Shown piece after piece: positions 1-8,805 of a stretch of DNA of 64,000 bases (within the stretch, counting starts at the first letter, position 1; each line of letters begins with the position of its first letter). Source of the DNA: Pseudoduganella danionis (lineage in GTDB: Bacteria; Pseudomonadota; Gammaproteobacteria; Burkholderiales; Burkholderiaceae_D); NCBI RefSeq assembly GCF_009720775.1, contig NZ_WNKW01000001.1:186001-250000 (forward strand). Reading direction: 5' to 3'. The position numbers were made by a program, and so were the translations under genes. The notes under the pieces are model-generated. The model made no database searches, had not been told where the DNA came from, and saw nothing but the letters and a program-made list of their open reading frames with translations.

Positions 1-471
1 GCGTGCGCGCGTGACCATGGAGCCGGGATCGGAACCGTGGTTGGGTTCGGTCAGGCCGAAGCAGCCTATCCATTCGCCCGTGGCCAGCTTGGGCAGGTAT
101 TTCTGTTTTTGGGCTTCCGTGCCGAACTCGTAGATAGGCACCATCACCAGCGAGGATTGCACGCTCATCATCGAGCGGTAGCCGGAATCGACGCGCTCGA
201 CTTCACGCGCGATCAGGCCATAGGCCACGTAGTTGAGGCCGGGGCCGCCGTACTGTTCCGGAATGGTGGGGCCGAGCAGGCCCAGTTCGCCCATTTCGCG
301 GAAGATGGAAGTGTCCATCTGTTCGTGGCGGAATGCTTCGAGGATGCGTGGCGCCAGCTTGTCCTGACAGTAGGCAGCGGCAGCATCGCGCACCATGCGT
401 TCTTCTTCGGTCAGTTGCTGGTCCAGCAGCAGGGGATCATCCCAGTGGAACTGGGCACGGGCTTGGCTCAT
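1..471 (-). CDS. gcdH: Glutaryl-CoA dehydrogenase (C-terminus beyond window edge)
   Basis: Only the first 157 residues are in the window; the gene runs off the left edge. The visible part is the N-terminal helical domain and the start of the beta domain of an acyl-CoA dehydrogenase. The stretches [13 protein letters not shown] and [13 protein letters not shown] are typical of glutaryl-CoA dehydrogenase, the FAD enzyme that oxidises and decarboxylates glutaryl-CoA to crotonyl-CoA in lysine and tryptophan breakdown. The catalytic glutamate lies in the missing part. The start is the ATG at 471, giving [10 protein letters not shown]. No gene lies in the 90 bp upstream, so it likely has its own promoter. 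Other acyl-CoA dehydrogenases are possible but the N-terminal wording fits GcdH best. Confidence 0.85.
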   Translation of the reverse strand, partial: MSQARAQFHWDDPLLLDQQLTEEERMVRDAAAAYCQDKLAPRILEAFRHEQMDTSIFREMGELGLLGPTIPEQYGGPGLNYVAYGLIAREVERVDSGYRSMMSVQSSLVMVPIYEFGTEAQKQKYLPKLATGEWIGCFGLTEPNHGSDPGSMVTRAR

Positions 472-560
472 GTGTGGTCTCTCATTATGGTGAATGCTAC
501 AAGCATTCTATGCCGCCCATGACGTGCCGGCTTTCCAAATGGCGACACCAATTTCCGTTT

Positions 561-1064
561 TTACCCCAGATTGCCGAACTGGCCGCCATGGAAGATCAGC
601 GGCGGGCTGGGCGAGAACTCGCAGAGTTCCACTTCGCCTACGAAAATCACGTGGTCGCCTTCCGGATAGCGGCTGCGGTTATGGCACTCGAACCAGGCGG
701 ACGCGCCTTTCAATATCGGGTGTCCCGTGCGCGACAGTTCATATTCCACTCCGTCCCACGGGTTGATGCCGCGGGTAGCAAAACGGGTGGCCAGATGGGC
801 CTGATCGGCCGCCAGCACATTAATGACGTAGTGCGAATTGCCCGTGAAGATGGGCATGCTGTTGGCAGTATTGGCCAGACTCCACAGCACCAGCGGCGGT
901 TCCAGCGAAACGGAATTGAAGGAACTGGCCGTGAGCCCGCGGAAAGTGCCATCAGCCAGACGCGTGGTAATCACGGTCACGCCGGTGGCAAACTGGCCCA
1001 GCGCCTGACGGAAATGGCGCGTATCGAAGCTGGGCGCGGGGGAACGTGGGGAAACTGTATTCAT
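561..1064 (-). CDS. Flavin reductase family protein (FMN-binding split barrel)
   Basis: A 167-residue protein with the flavin reductase-like fold. FRQALGQFATGVTVITT near the N-terminus and GLTASSFNSVSLEPPLV are the usual signatures of the short-chain flavin reductases that supply reduced FMN or FAD to two-component monooxygenases (HpaC/ActVB type). A later segment, WFECHNRSRYPEGDHVIFVGEV, matches the family C-terminus. The ATG at 1064 is preferred because ACAGG sits a few bases upstream; an in-frame ATG at 1088 has no such site. No partner monooxygenase gene is adjacent, so the physiological substrate cannot be told. It is transcribed in the same direction as gcdH. Confidence 0.85.
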   Translation of the reverse strand: MNTVSPRSPAPSFDTRHFRQALGQFATGVTVITTRLADGTFRGLTASSFNSVSLEPPLVLWSLANTANSMPIFTGNSHYVINVLAADQAHLATRFATRGINPWDGVEYELSRTGHPILKGASAWFECHNRSRYPEGDHVIFVGEVELCEFSPSPPLIFHGGQFGNLG

Positions 1065-1161
1065 GGAAAGCCTGTATTTTTCCCACATTATGCCAAAAAT
1101 TAAGGCAGTCCACTGGAAGTGGCGATTTTCTGGCCGCTGGAAAACGGCTGCTTGCGCACGC

Positions 1162-1192
1162 TTGACTTAGAGTGCACTCTAAGGCGCAGTAT
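1162..1192 (+). promoter_or_regulatory. MerR-type promoter with 18 bp perfect operator palindrome
   Basis: A -35 box TTGACT (1162-1167) and a -10 box CAGTAT (1187-1192) are separated by 19 bp. The perfect palindrome CTTAGAGTGCACTCTAAG (1166-1183) fills the spacer. An over-long 19 bp spacer holding the dyad is the hallmark of promoters activated by MerR-family regulators through DNA untwisting. It lies 26 bp before the merR-like start at 1218, so autoregulation of the merR-decarboxylase pair is the simple reading. Confidence 0.85.
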
Positions 1193-1217
1193 GGTGTTCA
1201 TCCTGTATGGAGGCGGA

Positions 1218-1646
1218 ATGAAGATAGGCGAACTGGCGCAGCGCAGCGGTCTCACGGCCCATACGTTGCGCTATTACGAAAAGATAGGCCTGCTGTCCTA
1301 TGCCAGCCGCGATGCGGGCGGCCAGCGCCGCTACGACGATAGCGTGCTGCTGTGGCTGGGGTTTATCGGCCGGCTCAAAGCGTCGGGTATGCCGCTGCAG
1401 ACGATTTTGCAGTATGCCGCCCTGCGTGAAGCGGGGCCGGCCACGGAAGCCCAGCGGCTGCAGTTGCTGAGCGAGCACCGCCTTCAGGTACAGGCCAGAC
1501 TGGCCCAGTTGCAGGACTGTTTGCAGATGCTGGACCAGAAAATTCTCGGCTACACCAACTCTAAGCAAAGGATGCCACTCTATGACCAAGCCCTGCCTCT
1601 CCGCCAGCAACGACCGCCGCCTAAGAGGCCAGCAAAAGCTGGCTGA
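1218..1646 (+). CDS. MerR family transcriptional regulator
   Basis: A 142-residue DNA-binding regulator. The N-terminus MKIGELAQRSGLTAHTLRYYE is the classic MerR winged helix-turn-helix, followed by GLL...R-GGQRRY and a long dimerisation helix around residues 75-115. The start at 1218 follows GGAGGCGG; an upstream in-frame ATG at 1119 would place the promoter palindrome inside the gene, so it is rejected. One cysteine (in LQDCLQML) is present, without the multi-cysteine metal pocket of MerR or CueR. This resembles the NmlR/AdhR branch, which senses reactive carbonyls or drugs. The 3' end overlaps the next gene by 65 bp, so the two are translated from one transcript. Confidence 0.88.
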   Translation: MKIGELAQRSGLTAHTLRYYEKIGLLSYASRDAGGQRRYDDSVLLWLGFIGRLKASGMPLQTILQYAALREAGPATEAQRLQLLSEHRLQVQARLAQLQDCLQMLDQKILGYTNSKQRMPLYDQALPLRQQRPPPKRPAKAG

Positions 1647-2007
1647 AATCGATGGCGCTGCCGGCCAGAAGGTGATCGATGCACTGGCCGGTATCGCGCC
1701 CGACTTTGCCGACTACCTGTTCGAATTCCCGTTTGGCGATATTTACTCGCGCCCCGGCCTCGATCTGCGTGCGCGCGAAATTGCCACCATCGCTGCCCTG
1801 ACGGCCATGGGCAATGCGACGCCGCAACTGAAAGTGCATATCGAAGCCGGTCTGAATGTGGGCTTGCAGCGCGCCGAGATCGTCGAGATTCTCATGCAGA
1901 TGTCGGTCTATGCCGGCTTCCCCGCGGCCTTGAACGGCCTGTTCGCGGCCAAAGAAGTGTTCGCCCACCATCAGCCCGCGTCAGCAGCGAGCGGGATGCC
2001 GGCCTAG
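1582..2007 (+). CDS. Carboxymuconolactone decarboxylase family protein
   Basis: A 141-residue all-helical protein of the carboxymuconolactone decarboxylase/AhpD superfamily. The stretch LDLRAREIATIAALTAMGNATPQLKVHIEAGLNVG is split here only for reference: the conserved arginine-glutamate (RAREI, about 63-67) and histidine (KVHIEAG, H86) are present. It has no CxxC pair, so an AhpD-like peroxidase role is unlikely. It starts inside the end of the merR gene and is presumably induced by that regulator. MerR plus CMD-family pairs are common and are often linked to aldehyde or lactone stress; the substrate is unknown. The extreme N-terminus (about 15 residues) may be untranslated if a later start is used. 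Confidence 0.85.
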   Translation: MTKPCLSASNDRRLRGQQKLAEIDGAAGQKVIDALAGIAPDFADYLFEFPFGDIYSRPGLDLRAREIATIAALTAMGNATPQLKVHIEAGLNVGLQRAEIVEILMQMSVYAGFPAALNGLFAAKEVFAHHQPASAASGMPA

Positions 2008-2095
2008 CGGCAGTAGGCTGTGCGGTGATTTCTGCTATATTTCCCTGATAGACGCCGGAAGGTTCTGCGCACCGGCGTGTATAAGGAGAAAAGTC

Positions 2096-2641
2096 GTGGA
2101 AAATCAACAGCATAGTGAAATGGAAACCGCCGTTCTCGGCGGCGGTTGCTTCTGGTGTCTGGAAGCCGTATTCGAACGTCTGCGCGGGGTGGCTGAAGTG
2201 GAATCGGGCTACACGGGCGGGCCGTTACCCAACCCCAGCTACGAGCAGGTCTGCACGGGCGAGACGGGCCATGCGGAAGTGGTACGCCTGCGTTTCGACC
2301 CGGCCGTGATCAGCTTCCGCGATCTGCTGGAAATCTTCTTCACCCTGCATGACCCCACCACGCTGAACCGGCAAGGCAATGACGTGGGTACCCAGTACCG
2401 CTCGGTGATCTATTACCAGACGCCTGAACAGGAAGCCACGGCGCGTGAAGTGATCGCCCAGATGGCCGGCGTGTGGGATGCGCCCATCGTCACGGAACTG
2501 GCGGCACCGCAGCCGTATTTCCGCGCCGAGGACTACCACCAACACTATTTCGAGCAGCACCCGCTGCAGAGCTACTGCGCTTTCGTGGTGGCGCCCAAAG
2601 TGGCCAAGCTGCGCAGCCTGTACGCGGCACGCCTCAAGTAA
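2096..2641 (+). CDS. msrA: Peptide-methionine (S)-S-oxide reductase MsrA
   Basis: A 181-residue cytoplasmic repair enzyme that reduces the S epimer of methionine sulfoxide in proteins, using thioredoxin. The catalytic motif GCFWC is at residues 17-21, with the nucleophile at C18. Further family marks are SGYTGG and DPTTLNRQGNDVGTQYRS, followed by EDYHQHYF. Translation starts at a GTG (2096) that follows AAGGAG at 2083-2088. The size is normal for the family. It is a stand-alone gene converging on cfa, with only 9 bp between the two stop codons. Confidence 0.96.
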   Translation: MENQQHSEMETAVLGGGCFWCLEAVFERLRGVAEVESGYTGGPLPNPSYEQVCTGETGHAEVVRLRFDPAVISFRDLLEIFFTLHDPTTLNRQGNDVGTQYRSVIYYQTPEQEATAREVIAQMAGVWDAPIVTELAAPQPYFRAEDYHQHYFEQHPLQSYCAFVVAPKVAKLRSLYAARLK

Positions 2642-2650
2642 GGGCAGGCC

Positions 2651-3922
2651 TCAGGCCAGACCGGACGCGGCCGCCGTGTACATATAGCGGCGCGACCACG
2701 GCAGCGTGCTGGCCGGCTGGCCGGCCTTGCGTGCCACGATCTGGTACAGGCTGATCCAGTCCTGCTCGAAAGCATAGCTGGAACCGGCCAGATACACTTG
2801 CCAGATACGGAAGCGTTTTTCCCCTGCCAGCGCTTTGAGCCGGCCGGCCGCCGCTTCGAAGTTATCGCTCCAGTGGGCGCAGGTACGCGCGTAATGGCGG
2901 CGCAGATTTTCCACATCGAACACTTCTAGCTGGCCTTGCTGCATGCATTTCAGCACATGGCCGATATGGGCCAGTTCGCCCTGAGGGAAGACATACTGTT
3001 CGATGAAATCGCCACCGCCATACGGCGACTGGCCATTGGCCGGATCGCTGCTGGTGATGCCGTGGTTCATGACGATGCCGTCCTCGGCCAGCAGCCGCGC
3101 CACCGTGGCAAAATACTCCGGCAGATGGCGCACGCCCACGTGTTCGAACATGCCCACGTTGGTGATGCGATCGAACTGGCCCTGCACGTCGCGGTAGTCC
3201 TGCAGCCGGATCTCCACCAGATGCTCGAGCCCGGCCGCGCGCACGCGCTGGCGCGCCAGTGCATACTGCTGTTCCGACAGCGTCACGCCCACGCAGCGCG
3301 CCTGAAAACGCTGGGCCGCACGGATCACCAGCGCGCCCCAGCCGCAACCGATATCGAGCAGACGCTGATGCGGCTGCAGGGCGATCTTGCGCAGGATGTG
3401 GTCTATCTTCTGCTGCTGGGCCGTGGCCAGATCCTCATGGCCCTGTTCGAAATAGGCGCAGGAATACACCAGCTGCGGATCGAGGAATGCGGCATAGAAC
3501 TCGTTCGACACATCGTAGTGGTAGTGGATTGCGTCCGCATCGCCGCGTTTGCTGTGGCGCCAGTTGCGCACCACGCGCGCATAGCGGCCTTCGGCCTTGA
3601 GGGTATTGCGCGCGAGCGCCGTGACGATGTCTATCATGTCGCGCGCCGCGCCTTGTACTTCGATGCGGCCCTCGACGTAGGCGCTGCCCAGGCTGGCCAG
3701 CGAAGGGCGCAGCAGATAGCTGGCTGCTGCCATGCTGGGCACGCGGATGGTCACGCGCGGCGGCTGAGCCGAAAAATCGATGCGCTGGCCATCCCAGAGT
3801 TCGATGCGCAGCGGTAGTGCCAGTTGCTGGCGGATCGCGTTGCTCCATGCGCCCAGGCGGGCCGCGAGGCGGGCACCCAGACTGAAATGCAGGCCCAGAT
3901 ATGGCGTGTGACGCTTCCCCAT
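2651..3922 (-). CDS. cfa: Cyclopropane-fatty-acyl-phospholipid synthase
   Basis: A 423-residue SAM-dependent methyltransferase that adds a methylene across the double bond of membrane lipid acyl chains. The N-terminal lipid-binding region leads to HYDVSNEFYAAFLDP and VYSCAYFEQG. The SAM-binding LLDIGCGWGALVIRAA (class I motif) follows, then MFEHVGVRHL with the usual glutamate, and EQYVFPQGEL. The ATG at 3922 has GGAGGT eight bases upstream; a longer open frame continues to 4228 but overlaps the pdxH gene. Length is close to the E. coli enzyme (382 aa), with a longer N-terminus. The substrate is inferred from the family. Confidence 0.93.
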   Translation of the reverse strand: MGKRHTPYLGLHFSLGARLAARLGAWSNAIRQQLALPLRIELWDGQRIDFSAQPPRVTIRVPSMAAASYLLRPSLASLGSAYVEGRIEVQGAARDMIDIVTALARNTLKAEGRYARVVRNWRHSKRGDADAIHYHYDVSNEFYAAFLDPQLVYSCAYFEQGHEDLATAQQQKIDHILRKIALQPHQRLLDIGCGWGALVIRAAQRFQARCVGVTLSEQQYALARQRVRAAGLEHLVEIRLQDYRDVQGQFDRITNVGMFEHVGVRHLPEYFATVARLLAEDGIVMNHGITSSDPANGQSPYGGGDFIEQYVFPQGELAHIGHVLKCMQQGQLEVFDVENLRRHYARTCAHWSDNFEAAAGRLKALAGEKRFRIWQVYLAGSSYAFEQDWISLYQIVARKAGQPASTLPWSRRYMYTAAASGLA

Positions 3923-3937
3923 GCAGTACCTCCGTGC

Positions 3938-3968
3938 AAAAAAAAAGACCACCGCAATCGATGGTCTT
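3938..3968 (-). terminator. Rho-independent terminator of the hemerythrin-pdxH gene
   Basis: On the minus strand a 10 bp stem (AAGACCATCG with CGGTGGTCTT, one T-G wobble) closes on a 4-base loop and is followed by about seven more T residues. It lies 21 bp after the pdxH stop and just before the cfa start. Confidence 0.9.
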
Positions 3969-3989
3969 GGCCGGGGCGGGGCGCTGCGC

Positions 3990-5225
3990 TCAGGGCTGCA
4001 GACGTTCCCGGGTCCAGCTGCCATCAGCCTGCTTGCAGTACACGATACGGTCGTGGAAGCGCGAACGGCGGCCCTGCCAGAACTCGATGCGGACCGGGTC
4101 GAGGCGGTAGCCGCCCCAGTGTTCCGGCCGCACGGGCTGTTCGCCGCTGGCTGCTGCGACGGCATCGTAATTCGCTTCCAGCTGTGCGCGATTGGCGATC
4201 GGCTCGCTCTGTTTGGACGCGATGGCACCGATCTGGCTTTTCACGGGACGGCTGTAGAAATACTTGTCGCTTTCTTCGCGCGACGTTTTCGTCACCGTGC
4301 CTTCGATACGGACTTGCCGTTCCAGTTCGCTCCAGAAGAATAGCAGCGCAGCGTGCGGGGTGTCGCGCAGTTGCTGGCCCTTCTGGCTGTCGTAGTTGGT
4401 GTACCAGGTAAAGCCGCGCTGGTCGTACTGCTTGATCAGCACGATGCGCGAGCTGGGCCGGCCTTCCGTATCCACCGTGGCCAGACTCATGGCATTCGGT
4501 TCATTGACCTTGGCGTGCATGGCTTCCTCGAACCATTTGCCGAACTGGGCAATCGGATCGGCCAGCACATCGTCTTCCGTCAGGCTGGCGCGGCCATAAT
4601 CGAGGCGGATATCGGCCAGCACCACGCCATTCGCTACCGTGTTACTGACCGGTACCTGATGCTGTTCCGGCACCTGGCTTTGCGGCAGCGCCGGCTTGAT
4701 GCCGCGCCGCGCCTGCATGGCGCTGCCCAGCTGCTCCATCTGCTCGTGGCTGAACAGCCGCTTGGCCATGGGCGCGATATTGGTTTCTTCCACTGCCATG
4801 TGGCTGGTGTAGCGGTCGATGAAGCGCTGCACGGCAGCCCCATCGAGGCTGGACGACAGGCCCTGGGCGATCTGCTCGAGCTGGCCATTCATCTGCTGCC
4901 ATTCCAGTTCCATCTGCTGGTGGTCGGCCAGTATGCCGGGGATGATCTGCTCCAGCTGCACGGCGTCGGCGTCGCGCGCCGTGGCCTGCAGCATGGGCAT
5001 CAGGTTCTCTTCTTCATCTTCGTGGTGCAGGGCGGCAGCGTGGTTGAAATACTTCTGCACGGCTTGCGCAGCCTTGCGCGCATCGGCATCGGCACCATGC
5101 TTGGGCAGGTGGTCCTGTAGCTTCTGCAGGGTTTCCAGCTGCTTGCGGATGCGGTCGTGGCAGTGCTTGAGCACGGCGATAGGCTGGTTGAAATCGGGGG
5201 CGGTATCGAACAGGTGGTGGCTCAT
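3990..5225 (-). CDS. pdxH: Hemerythrin HHE domain fused to pyridoxamine 5'-phosphate oxidase
   Basis: A single 411-residue open frame joins two complete domains. Residues 1-175 form a four-helix hemerythrin-like domain with a full set of candidate di-iron ligands: H23, H67/H68, E71, H102, H142 and E146. A proline/glutamine-rich linker (about 176-198) leads to residues 200-411, a full-length PNP oxidase: [20 protein letters not shown] (FMN/phosphate contacts), [27 protein letters not shown], and the C-terminal [12 protein letters not shown]...RERLQP. PdxH makes pyridoxal phosphate with FMN and O2, releasing H2O2. The hemerythrin part could bind or sense O2 or protect against peroxide; that is inference. 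The gene is monocistronic, with its own terminator. No frameshift separates the domains. Confidence 0.93.
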   Translation of the reverse strand: MSHHLFDTAPDFNQPIAVLKHCHDRIRKQLETLQKLQDHLPKHGADADARKAAQAVQKYFNHAAALHHEDEEENLMPMLQATARDADAVQLEQIIPGILADHQQMELEWQQMNGQLEQIAQGLSSSLDGAAVQRFIDRYTSHMAVEETNIAPMAKRLFSHEQMEQLGSAMQARRGIKPALPQSQVPEQHQVPVSNTVANGVVLADIRLDYGRASLTEDDVLADPIAQFGKWFEEAMHAKVNEPNAMSLATVDTEGRPSSRIVLIKQYDQRGFTWYTNYDSQKGQQLRDTPHAALLFFWSELERQVRIEGTVTKTSREESDKYFYSRPVKSQIGAIASKQSEPIANRAQLEANYDAVAAASGEQPVRPEHWGGYRLDPVRIEFWQGRRSRFHDRIVYCKQADGSWTRERLQP

Positions 5226-5298
5226 GGCTGGCGGCTCGGACTAGGTGAGAAAATCATTCTAGAATATTTTTTAAGGCGGCGTCCGTTAAAATGGCGGG

Positions 5299-6147
5299 AT
5301 GAATGCTGATAACCCTACCTCTTTCGAGGAAATAGATTTCGAACGCCGCTTCGGCGGCATCGCCCGTCTCTATGGCGCGGCGGCACTGGCCCGCTTCCGT
5401 AGCGCCCATGTCTGCGTGGTCGGCACGGGCGGCGTGGGCTCGTGGGCGGTGGAAGCGCTGGCGCGCAGCGCCATCGGCCAGCTGACGCTAATTGATCTGG
5501 ATAATGTTGCCGAATCTAACATCAATCGCCAGATCCAGGCGCTCAGCAGCACGGTGGGCAAAGCCAAGGTCACGGCGCTGGCCGAGCGCATCGCCGAGAT
5601 CAATCCCTACTGCGTGGTGCACCAGATCGAAGAATTCGTCACGGTGGAAAATGTGCCCGAGATGCTGGGGCAGGGCCGTTACGATTACGTCATCGATGCC
5701 ACCGACAGCGTCAAGGACAAGGCTGCCATGATAGCCTGGTGCCGCCAGCAGCAGATCCCCATGGTGATCATCGGCAGCGCCGGCGGCAAGACTGACCCGA
5801 CCGAGATCGCCATCCGCGATCTGGCGCGCACGGAGCAGGAGCCGTTGCTGAAAATGGTGCGCAAGACCTTGCGCAACAAATATGGCTACCCGCGCGGCGA
5901 GAAGCATAAATTCCATGTCGATGCAGTGTTTTCCATGGAACGCATCAGTATGCCCGAGCAGGCCGAATGCGCCATCGACGACGGCACCAGCGGCGGCGTG
6001 ACGGGCTTGAACTGCGCCGGCTTTGGCTCGGCCATGGTGGTCACGGCCACCTTCGGCATGGTAGCGGCCAGCCACGCCTTGCGCCACCTGGCGCAGCAGG
6101 TACAGTGCAGCGAAGCCGAGACCGCAAGCAGCGCACTGTCTGCCTGA
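5299..6147 (+). CDS. tcdA: tRNA threonylcarbamoyladenosine dehydratase TcdA
   Basis: A 282-residue E1-like enzyme of the ThiF/MoeB superfamily. It carries FERRFGGIARLYG at the N-terminus, the ATP-binding glycine loop VVGTGGVGSWAVEALARSAIG (G42-S47 region) and LIDLDNVAESNINRQ with the conserved arginine. TcdA (YgdL/CsdL) uses ATP to cyclise t6A at position 37 of tRNAs to ct6A. The family segments RDLARTEQEPLLKMVRK and GTSGGVTGLNCAGFGSA are present. The gene is transcribed divergently from the hemerythrin-pdxH gene over a short 73 bp spacer that must hold both promoters. Confidence 0.92.
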   Translation: MNADNPTSFEEIDFERRFGGIARLYGAAALARFRSAHVCVVGTGGVGSWAVEALARSAIGQLTLIDLDNVAESNINRQIQALSSTVGKAKVTALAERIAEINPYCVVHQIEEFVTVENVPEMLGQGRYDYVIDATDSVKDKAAMIAWCRQQQIPMVIIGSAGGKTDPTEIAIRDLARTEQEPLLKMVRKTLRNKYGYPRGEKHKFHVDAVFSMERISMPEQAECAIDDGTSGGVTGLNCAGFGSAMVVTATFGMVAASHALRHLAQQVQCSEAETASSALSA

Positions 6148-6236
6148 AAAGTGTGCCCGGGCTGGCAGTTTTGCTATCATGTGCGCGCTGGCAGGGGGAG
6201 ACCTGCTAACACTTGATTTGAGAGAGAGACGAAACC

Positions 6237-6731
6237 ATGCAGCGTAGTTCCATTTTTGCGGCCGTGCTGTGCGCACTGGCCACCAGCGTCGCCCAGGCGC
6301 AAGCACCTAGTACGCCTGTCACGCCGGCCGAAGTGCCGGCACCGCCAGCGATGGTGGTCGGTTCGGCCACCCCGGGCCCGGCAGCCGAACAGCTGATCGT
6401 AACCGATACCAAAATCGGCACGGGTCGCGAAGCGACCACCGGCAGCACCGTGTATATGCACTACTCGGGCTGGCTGTACCGTCCGCTGGCCAAGAATATG
6501 CACGGCAAACTGTTCGATTCTTCCGTGGGCCGCGAACCGCTTGATTTCACACTCGGCGCGGGCCGCGTGATCAAGGGCTGGGATCAGGGCATCCAGGGCA
6601 TGCGCGTAGGCGGCAAGCGTACGCTGATCATTCCATCGGATCTGGCCTATGGCTCGCGTGCTGCACCGGGTGGCAATATTCCGCCGAATTCGGCGCTGAT
6701 CTTCGACGTCGAACTGGTCGACGTCAAATAA
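6237..6731 (+). CDS. FKBP-type peptidyl-prolyl cis-trans isomerase, periplasmic
   Basis: A 164-residue protein with a signal peptide (cleavage likely after SVAQA, about residue 21), then a proline/alanine-rich stretch and one FKBP domain (about 52-164). Family marks are KIGTGREATTGSTVYMHYSGWL, DSSVGREPLDFTLGAGRVIKGWDQG and GGKRTLIIPSDLAYGSR; the active-site Y, F, D, W and I positions look intact. It should catalyse proline isomerisation of exported proteins in the periplasm. It has no dimerisation domain like FkpA, so it is a minimal type. A GAGAGAGAC site sits upstream of the ATG. It stands between tcdA and cysK on the same strand. Confidence 0.93.
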   Translation: MQRSSIFAAVLCALATSVAQAQAPSTPVTPAEVPAPPAMVVGSATPGPAAEQLIVTDTKIGTGREATTGSTVYMHYSGWLYRPLAKNMHGKLFDSSVGREPLDFTLGAGRVIKGWDQGIQGMRVGGKRTLIIPSDLAYGSRAAPGGNIPPNSALIFDVELVDVK

Positions 6732-6799
6732 TCTGGACGCTACCGGAGCGGGGATAGTCGGTGTAGACTGGCTGACATCCCCTCACACCGGAGCTGTCC

Positions 6800-7732
6800 A
6801 TGAAAATTGCCAATAACGTTACCGAACTCATAGGCCGTACCCCGCTGGTACGCCTGAACCGCCTCAACGTCGGTAGCACCGCCCAGATACTGGCCAAGCT
6901 GGAATTCTTCAATCCTGCCCACAGCGTTAAAGACCGCATCGGTCTGGCCATGATAGAAGCGGCCGAAGCGGCAGGACTGATCCGTCCCGATACCATCATC
7001 CTCGAGCCCACCAGCGGCAACACGGGGATCGCGCTGGCCATGGTGTGCGCCGCGCGCGGCTACCGCTGCACGCTGGTGATGCCGGAAACCATGAGCCGCG
7101 AACGCCGCATGCTGCTGCGTGCCTATGGCGCCGAACTGGTGCTCACGCCCGGCAGCGAAGGCATGCTCGGTGCCATCGCCAAGGCCGAACAACTGGCCGC
7201 TGGCGATAGCCGCTACCTGATCCCGCAGCAGTTCAACAATCCCGCCAATCCCGACGTGCACCGCCGTACCACGGCGGAAGAAATCTGGGCCGATACCGAT
7301 GGCCGCGTCGACATTCTGGTAGCGGGCGTGGGCACGGGCGGCACCATTACCGGCGTGGGCGAAGTGCTGAAACAGCGCAAGCCCGGCTTCCGCTGCGTGG
7401 CGGTGGAACCGGCTGCGTCGCCCATGCTGTCGCAGGGCACCAAGGGCCCGCATCCGATACAGGGCATAGGCGCAGGCTTTGTGCCGGCCGTGCTGAACAC
7501 GGAAGTGTATGACGAAGTGGTGACGGTACGTAACGAAGATGCCTTCGAGACGGCCCAGCAGGCCGCCCGTCAGGAAGGCTTGCTGGTGGGGATATCGGCC
7601 GGTGCCGCGCTGTGGGCGGCCGTGCAGGTGGCGCGCCGTCCCGAGAATGCGGACAAGATCATCGTCACCGTGATTCCGTCGTTCGGTGAGCGCTATCTGA
7701 GCACGCCGCTGTACGCCGGTCTGGCCGACTAG
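6800..7732 (+). CDS. cysK: Cysteine synthase A (O-acetylserine sulfhydrylase)
   Basis: A 310-residue PLP enzyme that replaces the acetyl group of O-acetylserine with sulfide to form cysteine. The PLP lysine is K44 in HSVKDRIG; the substrate loop TSGNTG spans residues 71-76; the phosphate-binding loop [10 protein letters not shown] and the C-terminal GISAGAA are present. The opening [18 protein letters not shown] and the [12 protein letters not shown] segment favour CysK over CysM. The stop codon TAG shares two bases with the stop of the convergent efflux gene, so the two genes overlap tail to tail. Confidence 0.95.
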   Translation: MKIANNVTELIGRTPLVRLNRLNVGSTAQILAKLEFFNPAHSVKDRIGLAMIEAAEAAGLIRPDTIILEPTSGNTGIALAMVCAARGYRCTLVMPETMSRERRMLLRAYGAELVLTPGSEGMLGAIAKAEQLAAGDSRYLIPQQFNNPANPDVHRRTTAEEIWADTDGRVDILVAGVGTGGTITGVGEVLKQRKPGFRCVAVEPAASPMLSQGTKGPHPIQGIGAGFVPAVLNTEVYDEVVTVRNEDAFETAQQAARQEGLLVGISAGAALWAAVQVARRPENADKIIVTVIPSFGERYLSTPLYAGLAD

Positions 7733-8805
7733 ACGGCGTGCTTGCCCGTCTGCAGGCTGCAGCTGGCGCTGCTATCGCCCAGCCGCACCTGCAGCGTGGC
7801 GTGGTGGATGGAATACTCTTCACGCAACTGGCGGCTGATGGCATCGAGGGCCGCGTCGCCGGGGTGACCTTGCGGCGTCACCAGTTGTACCGTCAGCGCC
7901 GTTTCCGTCGTGCTCATGGCCCAGATGTGCAGATCCTGCACGGCGCTCACGCCCGGCTGGGCGCCAAGGAAGGCGGCGATCTCTTCCCCTTCGATATGGT
8001 CCGGTACGGCAGCCATGACCATGCGCAGCGACTGTTTCAGCAGCGCCCAGGTGCTGTACACGATGAAGCCCACGATCAGCATACTGACCAGCGGGTCCAG
8101 CCAGTTCCAGCCTGTGTACATGACGATCACGCCAGCCACCAGCACGCCCAGCGAAATGGCGGCATCGGCCGCCATGTGCAGATAGGCGCCGCGGATATTC
8201 ACATCGTCCTTGCTGCCGGCCATGAACAGCCAGGCCGAGAAACCATTGATCAATATGCCCACACCGGCCACGACTGAAACAGTCAGGCCGCCCACCGGAT
8301 CGGGGTGGATTAGCTGCTGCACGGCTTCCCAGGCAATGCCGCCGCAAGCGGCCATCAACAGCATGGCGTTGAACAGGGCGGCCAGCATGGAACTGCTGCG
8401 CAGGCCGTAGGTATAGCGGCCGTTAGGCAGGCGTTTGGCCAATATGGCGGCACCCCATGCCAGCATCAGGCCCAGCACATCGGACAGATTGTGGCCGGCA
8501 TCGGCCATCAGCGCCGTGGAGTTGGCCAGAAAACCGTAGCCGAATTCGATGGCGACAAATACCGAGTTGAGCACGATGGCGATGGCAAACGCCCGGCCCA
8601 TGGTGTTGGGATCGCCGTGATGATGGTGGTGGCCATGATCATGACCGTGTCCGTGGCTATGGCCGTGGCTGCAGCCGCTGCCGCCGTGCGTGTGGGGCGT
8701 TTTGCCGCCCTGAGCTGCCGGCGCGTTGCCGTGCTGCTGCCCGTGCTCATGGGCGTGCTCATGGGCGTGATCATGCTCGTGCTCGTGCTCGTGGTGGTGG
8801 CTCAT
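7729..8805 (-). CDS. Cation diffusion facilitator (Zn/Co/Cd efflux) with His-rich N-terminus
   Basis: A 358-residue inner-membrane metal/proton antiporter. The first 65 residues are a metal-binding tail with very many histidines in HE, HD and HG repeats. Six membrane segments follow. The transport site is seen in [14 protein letters not shown] (helix 2, H and D) and [15 protein letters not shown] (helix 5, H and D), the HD-HD pattern typical of zinc-type CDF proteins. The C-terminal cytoplasmic domain has [21 protein letters not shown]. The gene overlaps the upstream arsR by 4 bp (ATGA), forming a metal-responsive operon. The metal is inferred as zinc, cobalt or cadmium. Confidence 0.93.
   Translation of the reverse strand: MSHHHEHEHEHDHAHEHAHEHGQQHGNAPAAQGGKTPHTHGGSGCSHGHSHGHGHDHGHHHHHGDPNTMGRAFAIAIVLNSVFVAIEFGYGFLANSTALMADAGHNLSDVLGLMLAWGAAILAKRLPNGRYTYGLRSSSMLAALFNAMLLMAACGGIAWEAVQQLIHPDPVGGLTVSVVAGVGILINGFSAWLFMAGSKDDVNIRGAYLHMAADAAISLGVLVAGVIVMYTGWNWLDPLVSMLIVGFIVYSTWALLKQSLRMVMAAVPDHIEGEEIAAFLGAQPGVSAVQDLHIWAMSTTETALTVQLVTPQGHPGDAALDAISRQLREEYSIHHATLQVRLGDSSASCSLQTGKHAV

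Noticed and set aside
2651..4228. Longer 525-residue version of cfa
   Set aside because: The extension overlaps the terminator and the pdxH coding region; the ATG at 3922 has a strong ribosome site and normal length.
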